A program made the position numbers and the translations under genes. A stretch of DNA of 64,000 nucleotides, from positions 4,092,001-4,156,000 of the forward strand of contig JAHREC010000049.1 of the NCBI GenBank assembly GCA_020081605.1. Direction: 5' to 3'. Positions 58,651-64,000 of the stretch are shown in pieces (the first letter of the stretch is position 1; the number at the start of each line of letters is the position of its first letter). The stretch is from Albifimbria verrucaria. Its lineage: Eukaryota; Ascomycota; Sordariomycetes; Hypocreales; Stachybotryaceae. The notes beneath the pieces were generated by a model that did no database searches, was not told where the DNA came from, and was given only the letters and a program-made list of their open reading frames with translations.

Positions 58651-60909
58651 GGTGGCGACTGTTGTATTATTGTTCTGCTACTGCCTGGGGTTGTGCAGGT
58701 TGAAGCTGAGTGCATGCGCCCGGTTTGCGAAGCGGCGGCAGACAAGAGAGGGTTTGGGGCTACGCTTAGAGATTGAGGAGCGCGTGAGCCTGGTGAGATG
58801 CGAGTGAGCTACTGGTTATAGAAGCCGCAAGCATATCATGTGCCAAAGGATTGAGTTTAATAGACGGAATGAGGCGCAGGTGTTAGCTAGGCGCGGAATC
58901 TCAAATGGGGGTGGAGAGGGGAGAGAGTGAGCGGGATGGAAGGGAAAAAGAAAAGGAAAGGAACAAGAAGACGAGACGAGAGAGGCAGGGCAGGGTAGTT
59001 AAAAGAAGACGGCCACGGATCTCACACATGCGCCGGCCAAAGAGCAGAGGGTGAGCGAGAGATAAAAAAACTGTTAGTTGCAGCAAATCAGATCAACACC
59101 ACAGACCCTGATCGGCAATGGAGACACCAAGACGCCTGTGAGAAGAGAGAACCGGGTATGTATTGGTGGGTCGGGCGAAGGAAGACGAGAAAAGCATGGC
59201 GTCGCATCCAAAACCTGCAAGTGGACAGGGAGCATGGCATAAACATGGCAGGGCGCAGTTATTGGCATTAGGCACGGCAGCGCCGCCGTAGCACACACGA
59301 AGTCACGCTACGGGACCAGAAGGGGGATAGGGATTGGATCGATCGTTTGGTTAACGGACAATGGGGTCCTGTTACGCTTTGCTAGCGTTGGGAGCCGTTG
59401 CATGAGGATGGGGACCCGCTGACGCAGCGTTCGTGTTGTGTTGTACGGAGAGGACAGGGCTGCCGATTAGAGAGATGAGAGACGAGAGACAGAAACAAGA
59501 TGGAGAGAGGAAGAGAGTCGAGGCCTGTCCCCTGGTGACCGGGGTGGTTGAGAAGCTGCAGTTGTGTTGAGATTGGGATCAAGACCCCTGGGACATGTAG
59601 ATGGGATAACATGGCATGGGACTCTCTCTCTTTCTCCTGCGTCCAACAACCCTTCCTTTTCTGCGTTGCGATTCATTCAACTGCACGACCCTTAAAATCA
59701 AACCAATGACCTCACTCTACCCGCAGAGATTTCAAGACCCGTGGATCAGAAACACCGGAAACTCTGCGCGGAGGCCCACGACATCTACGTCACAGATGGG
59801 GGCTTTATGGAGCTTGGCCGGTGCTGGCAGGAAACTTGGGGCCACGCTAACACGGCAGAAGTTGGAGTAGGTAATCTACTGGGGGCCTCCAGCCCAGGCA
59901 AAGGTACACGCGACATTTAATCTCCTTTGCTGGTAGTGGTTCAAGCTCAAAGGGCTCTGGAAACTGGACAGGGGCCCTCAGTGCTGTACTCGGCTGGACT
60001 GTCTGTGTTCGTCTATCTCCCCGTCTTTGAGGACCCCTGTATGTTCCCCAGACCCCGAAGGAAACAATAGTCGATTAGTTGACCGAGAGCACATGCAAAA
60101 AAATGAAGCAATTAACAAGAGACGCCGAGGTAATTGCAAGAAAAAAAGAACAATTTTTTTGTTGAGGATAAGAGAGATGAAAAAAATCTGGGTCACATCA
60201 AGCGAAGGAATACTCGGTGTGAATTATCTCGCGTTTAACTCGGCAAGACGGCCGGTTGGCCGCGGAGCATTCTCCAACGTGTGACAAAGATGTAAGCGTG
60301 TTTTGAGCATGTGGATTATTTATGTAGGTGCATTGACTGGCCGGGCCACCGAAGGGTTGGCGAAACCCACGGGCAATTAGTAACTGATTCCCACAGGCGG
60401 GTTGGAAGCTGGGTCAGCCCTGCCCGTCGTCCCAAACAAAGACATTGGGATCGTCGCCGTCAAGAGGGGAGGGCGGAGTGTAAACGAGGTTCTGTTCAGT
60501 AATTTCGTTCAATCGTTGAATCGTATTCTATCCTTTTGCTCTCTCTCTCTCTCTCTCTCTCTCTGTCTTTCTCGCTCTCTTCCTCATGCTCTTCTTCTTT
60601 TGCTCTGCGTCCTTGTCCTCCGTCCAATCCCCCTTTATCTATCACTTCTAGCCCTACGCCCAGACAAGATGCCGGAAAATGGAAGAAACAGATGGCCCAC
60701 AATGCTCCAGCTTTCCCGATGCTCGTCCTCCCCTGGCTGCATCTCGGTCTAAGTTACGAAATAATGATGTTGTCGAATGCTGTCCAACGCCCCTCTCCGG
60801 GCCACTCGGGTCGCAGTGTCGTGCGCAGCACGGCAAGGTATGAGGTATAAAAGTATGACAGAAGAAACCGTATCCTCCCCTCCCAAAAGGATAAGCCGGG
60901 CAGACCTGC
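58651..60909. other. Intergenic; permease 5' region and coactosin 3' region
   Basis: Upstream of the permease the coding strand is pyrimidine-rich, as in the GAC1-like leader. A CT dinucleotide run lies at about 60538-60564. I see no gene in these 2.3 kb. Confidence 0.5.
60538..60564. repeat. CT microsatellite
   Basis: A run of CT dinucleotides of about 27 bp, about 350 bp beyond the coactosin stop codon. Confidence 0.9.
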
Positions 60910-61350
60910 TCAGCCCCGTCCACCGTTGTAGTCGGCGCCGCCGGACTTGCGCAGCTTGGTCACGATGTCCTTCTCATCAAGCTCGGAGGTGTCGCCGGTG
61001 GTGATGGCAAGGTGGTGGTGGGAGAAGACGCCCTTGACGGTACCGCTCTCGATGCTGACGCGGGCCTTGCGCATGACCTTGGTGCCCTCGCCGATCCAGA
61101 CGATGAGCACGAACTTGACGCGGGTGCTCTCCTTGTCGTTGGCATACTCGACGCGCACGTAGCCGTACTGGACCTGCGAGTTGTCGAGGGCGGCCGTCAG
61201 CTCGGCAATGCCGCCCGTGCCCTTGCCGGTCAGCTCGAGGCGGTTGCCCGTGGGCGCGGCGTACGAGACGAGGAACCAGTTGGTCTCGTTCTTGTCGTCG
61301 CGGACCGCATCGTACGCGGCGGTGATATCAGGGTGGTCGAGGCCGGACAT
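60910..61350 (-). CDS. COTL1 homologue: Coactosin (ADF-H domain actin-binding protein)
   Basis: 146 residues, one uninterrupted exon. The alignment with animal coactosin-like protein is easy to follow. AAYDAVRDDKNETNWFLVSY matches AAYNLVRDDGS..W. VQYGYVRVEY, KFVLIVWIGEG and RKARVSIESGTVKGVF match the strands and the actin-binding helix. The C-terminus KLRKSGGADYNGG is nearly the family signature KKAGGANYD. The small ADF-H fold binds F-actin without severing it. The Ser-Gly start and exact family length make the ATG at 61350 secure. The intact frame shows that not every gene here is broken. Confidence 0.95.
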   Translation of the reverse strand: MSGLDHPDITAAYDAVRDDKNETNWFLVSYAAPTGNRLELTGKGTGGIAELTAALDNSQVQYGYVRVEYANDKESTRVKFVLIVWIGEGTKVMRKARVSIESGTVKGVFSHHHLAITTGDTSELDEKDIVTKLRKSGGADYNGGRG

Positions 61351-62171
61351 GATTGCTCAGCGTTCCCTTGTGCTTCTTGTAGACGACGATTGGCCTGTGA
61401 TTCGAGAGGAACGAGACGTAGTAGACAGTCGTCGGCCCGGGGATTCAATTGGACCTGGACCGTCCTGGTGGTGAAGGGAAAAAGGGGGACGGAGACGGAG
61501 GAGTCCAGCAATTGAGGGGTTTGACTATCGGTGAGCAAGGGAAGGGTCCAGCTCTGTCACGCATATGTCAATCAGCAATGGCTACCTAGTCAGGACTGGA
61601 GAGGCATATGGGATGCTTACTCTGGTTTCTCTGTTTCCGTTTCAACTGATCAAGAGACGGTCAACACAGAAAGGACAATCGCCTTTCCGAAGTATCGTGG
61701 ACCTCCTTTTCCCTTGCCCATGCCCATGCTCATGTGCCCCTAGCGACGCCGCACTAAGTCGGCGTCACCGTTAGAAGCAGTCTAGTGAACCAAGTGTGGT
61801 GTGACTGAGGCTGGCCCAGCACGTCCGTGTCGATCAGCTTACCCTGCACTACTGGCCATTGTGACTGGTCTCGCAGCTTTCCGAGGGATTGGGTGAAACT
61901 GTATATATCAAAGTATGATTATTTAGTGGTTGACAAGCCAAGCAAGCCAGGGTCTAGCATTGATTTAATTTAAGTCGGTCAACTTGGTGTATTGGTATGT
62001 CTAGTGTCATGGTTTGGTTCATGCCTGGATCTTGTTGGATTTGGAATCACCTCATGATATCAACGTAGAAATCTAGGAAATGAATAAAATCATATTCGTA
62101 GCCGAAACGCTCGATCCTGGGTATTCTACACTGATCTAAAGTACAAAAAACACTCCTCTTAAATTCTTACA
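61351..62171. other. Intergenic, no gene seen
   Basis: This is the promoter region of the coactosin gene and the 3' side of mutY, about 820 bp. Only short frames occur. Confidence 0.5.
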
Positions 62172-64000
62172 TTACATTATGGCGTTAGCCTCTGCCGCCT
62201 CTTGCACCAAAGCCCAGCACTTCCGCATTCCCGTGCCCATCGACTCTGCCTCCACATCGCCGCTCCAGCGACAGGGCCGGTCCTCATCCCGTTTCTCAGT
62301 CAAGATGTCATCCGCTCCATCCAATGTGAACAAATGAACATGCATCGTAAGCTTGAGGTGGGAGAATAGCCACGGAACACTGCCCAGCTCTCCGACGTGC
62401 TTCAGCTTGGCACCTTTGTTGCCGAACAGCCCCGTGACGTGAGACCGCGCCAGCTCCTTGCGTCTTTTCGATGTGGTTGATTCAGAGGCATCGAGGGTGT
62501 GGCTGGGAACTCCCATAATCCGGCGAGCAGACCTTTCAAAGGGCGGCGTTGAATGAGATACTCCCCGTCGCTTGAGCGGCGCACGGCGCAGACAATCGTC
62601 TCCTCTTCACGTACTGCCTTCTTGATTGTCTTGACGGGGAACTTGCGGGCGTGATTGATAATGGTCTCCAAGGTCGCGCCGCCGACACGTGATTGTTTTG
62701 CCGCACCGTTTGTAGAAGTCTTTGCGGTCCTTGTAAAAGCAAAGGCGGCCAACGTGCTTTGCCTTGCTGACTTTGTCTTGGTTTCGGTCTTGGCTGGCTT
62801 GTCTAAGCCGGTGTCATCCTCTCCGGCGACTTCTTCGAACGGCTGGCAAAGTGTGCACGCATCCTCGATATCGACCAGGTCCTCGGCAGGCTTTGCCGTT
62901 TTCTTCGTTGACAGTGCCAGTCCCTCGTTGTAGGCGCGGCACGATGCCGTGATGGGACACGAAGCGCAGTCCGGCTTTGGCGAGCAGATGGTGCTCCCCA
63001 ACTCCATGAGCGCTTGACCCCAACGGCCCGGCCGATCATTCACAGCCACGCCGTCGCTGTCTGCAACAGACTCGTCCTCGGCCGCATCGCCTGCGATCGC
63101 CTTGGCAAGCGCGTCGGCTGCAGCCCACAGCGTGTCAATGACGAGCTTGTCCGACTTGACATCCCCAGGATACCAAGCTGCCTGCTCAGCACGCGGAGCA
63201 CATTGCCGTCCACCATGGGCTCGGCGCGGCCAAAGACAATGGCGGAGATGGCGCCTGCGGTGTAGCGGCCGACGCCAGGCACCTTGGCTTGCAGCTCGTC
63301 CACGGCGGCGGGTAGGAGACCGTGCATTTTGGCGTCTTCCACGACCAGCTTGGCCCCGTCGTGTATCCGCGTCGCACGACTGTAGTAGCCAAGCCCGCGC
63401 CACGCGGCGAGGACGTCTTCGTGATCAGCCGCGGCCAGGTCCTGAATTGTCGGCCACCGAGCCATCCAGCGGTTCCAGTAGTCGATAACGACCGCGACCC
63501 GTGTCTGCTGCAGCATGATCTCGCTGATCCAGACTTCGTAGGCACGACGCTCGAGGGTGCTGCGAAGGGTGGCCGCGTCGCCCACGTCTCGCGGATTCAC
63601 CCAGGGCTTGCGCCACGGCATCGCCCGTGAAGAGCTGACCGAGTCAAACCACGAGAGGAGGGCGTCTCGGTGTTTCTGGCCATTCTGACTGTCTAGCATG
63701 AGAGGGCGGTGATATGTCACGGCGTGTTGGCGCTTTGGTGGGAGCCCGCAGGACGCAGCGGCCGAGGCGGCCACGTCGTCTGTGCCGTAAAGACGCTCAA
63801 ACAGCGCTGCATTCTTGGTTACCCGAGCAGTGCCAACTCGTCTTCTTTTTGTTTCCCGGTTAGTGGCAGCGACATCTGCATGGTCCGACTCAGACTCCAG
63901 GTAAGACGCGTCGTCTGAGCTTGGAGTCGCGTCTGGGTCTTTGCGCGCCCGCTTGACTGAGGCGGTCCTGGTTGATGCCCTCGCTACGGTTGACTTGAGG
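62172..64000 (-). CDS. MYH1 homologue: Adenine DNA glycosylase MutY/MYH, 5' end beyond the window
   Basis: Base-excision repair enzyme removing adenine opposite 8-oxoguanine. The frame enters from beyond 64000 with a basic, nuclear-type segment (ETKRRRVG). The glycosylase core has EVWISEIMLQQTRV (catalytic Glu), the helix-hairpin-helix VPGVGRYTAGA and EPMVDGNVLRV (catalytic Asp). A 4Fe-4S motif reads CSPKPDCASCPITASC, with five residues between the first two Cys instead of the usual six. A connector with RQSTLAAFA follows. The C-terminal Nudix-like domain has QRRPLKGLLAGLWEFP and ends at ANAIM. One base is missing from the C run at 63163-63166 and another from the G run at 62505-62507. Both restore conserved sequence. 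An upstream start was not available to judge. Confidence 0.93.

Overview
This window is nuclear DNA of a filamentous ascomycete (Pezizomycotina; probably Sordariomycetes, perhaps Hypocreales, a lineage guess from gene content only). Genes are intron-poor, with 50-110 bp introns carrying GT..AG ends and CTAAC/CTAAAT-type branch points. The products are typical of such fungi: a HeLo-type cell-death protein, a GAC1-type CBM21 phosphatase regulator, a coactosin, a MutY glycosylase and an ACT-type amino-acid permease.

Layout. At 0-11 kb lie a gene 3' end, two NAD(P)-binding oxidoreductases on the minus strand, an AT-rich spacer, a secreted subtilase-family protein and a Thr-rich secreted protein. 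At 11.7-12.9 kb is a membrane protein. At 14.8-18.3 kb is the most unusual gene: a HeLo-like helical domain, a degenerate kinase-like domain and a trypsin-fold serine protease with an apparently complete triad, all in one chain of about 1,147 residues. At 18.7-23.2 kb are a CCDC25/Jlp2 homologue and a small velvet-like protein. At 27-34 kb are a small secreted Cys protein, an Xaa-Pro aminopeptidase with an in-frame presequence-like leader, a riboflavin-kinase-like fusion protein and an ABM-domain protein. A GAC1-like PP1 glycogen-targeting subunit lies at 39.3-41.7 kb. About 15 kb (41.7-56.7 kb) then holds no gene I can recognise, only simple repeats. The end carries an amino-acid permease, a coactosin and the 3' part of mutY.

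One technical pattern governs the reading. Nearly every conserved gene is broken by single-base losses, and each of the 29 I located can be explained by adding one base to a short homopolymer, mostly G or C. After correction, every complete multi-piece gene model whose exons I summed becomes a multiple of three. I therefore read these breaks as sequencing undercalls rather than pseudogenisation. Three proteins nevertheless have lost catalytic residues (subtilase, kinase-like domain, flavokinase-like domain), and no frameshift correction restores these.

There is no operon or clear metabolic cluster; the genes look individually transcribed. Membrane attack (HeLo), regulation (pseudokinase) and proteolysis are combined only within the 14.8-18.3 kb protein, which is my candidate for a little-described system.
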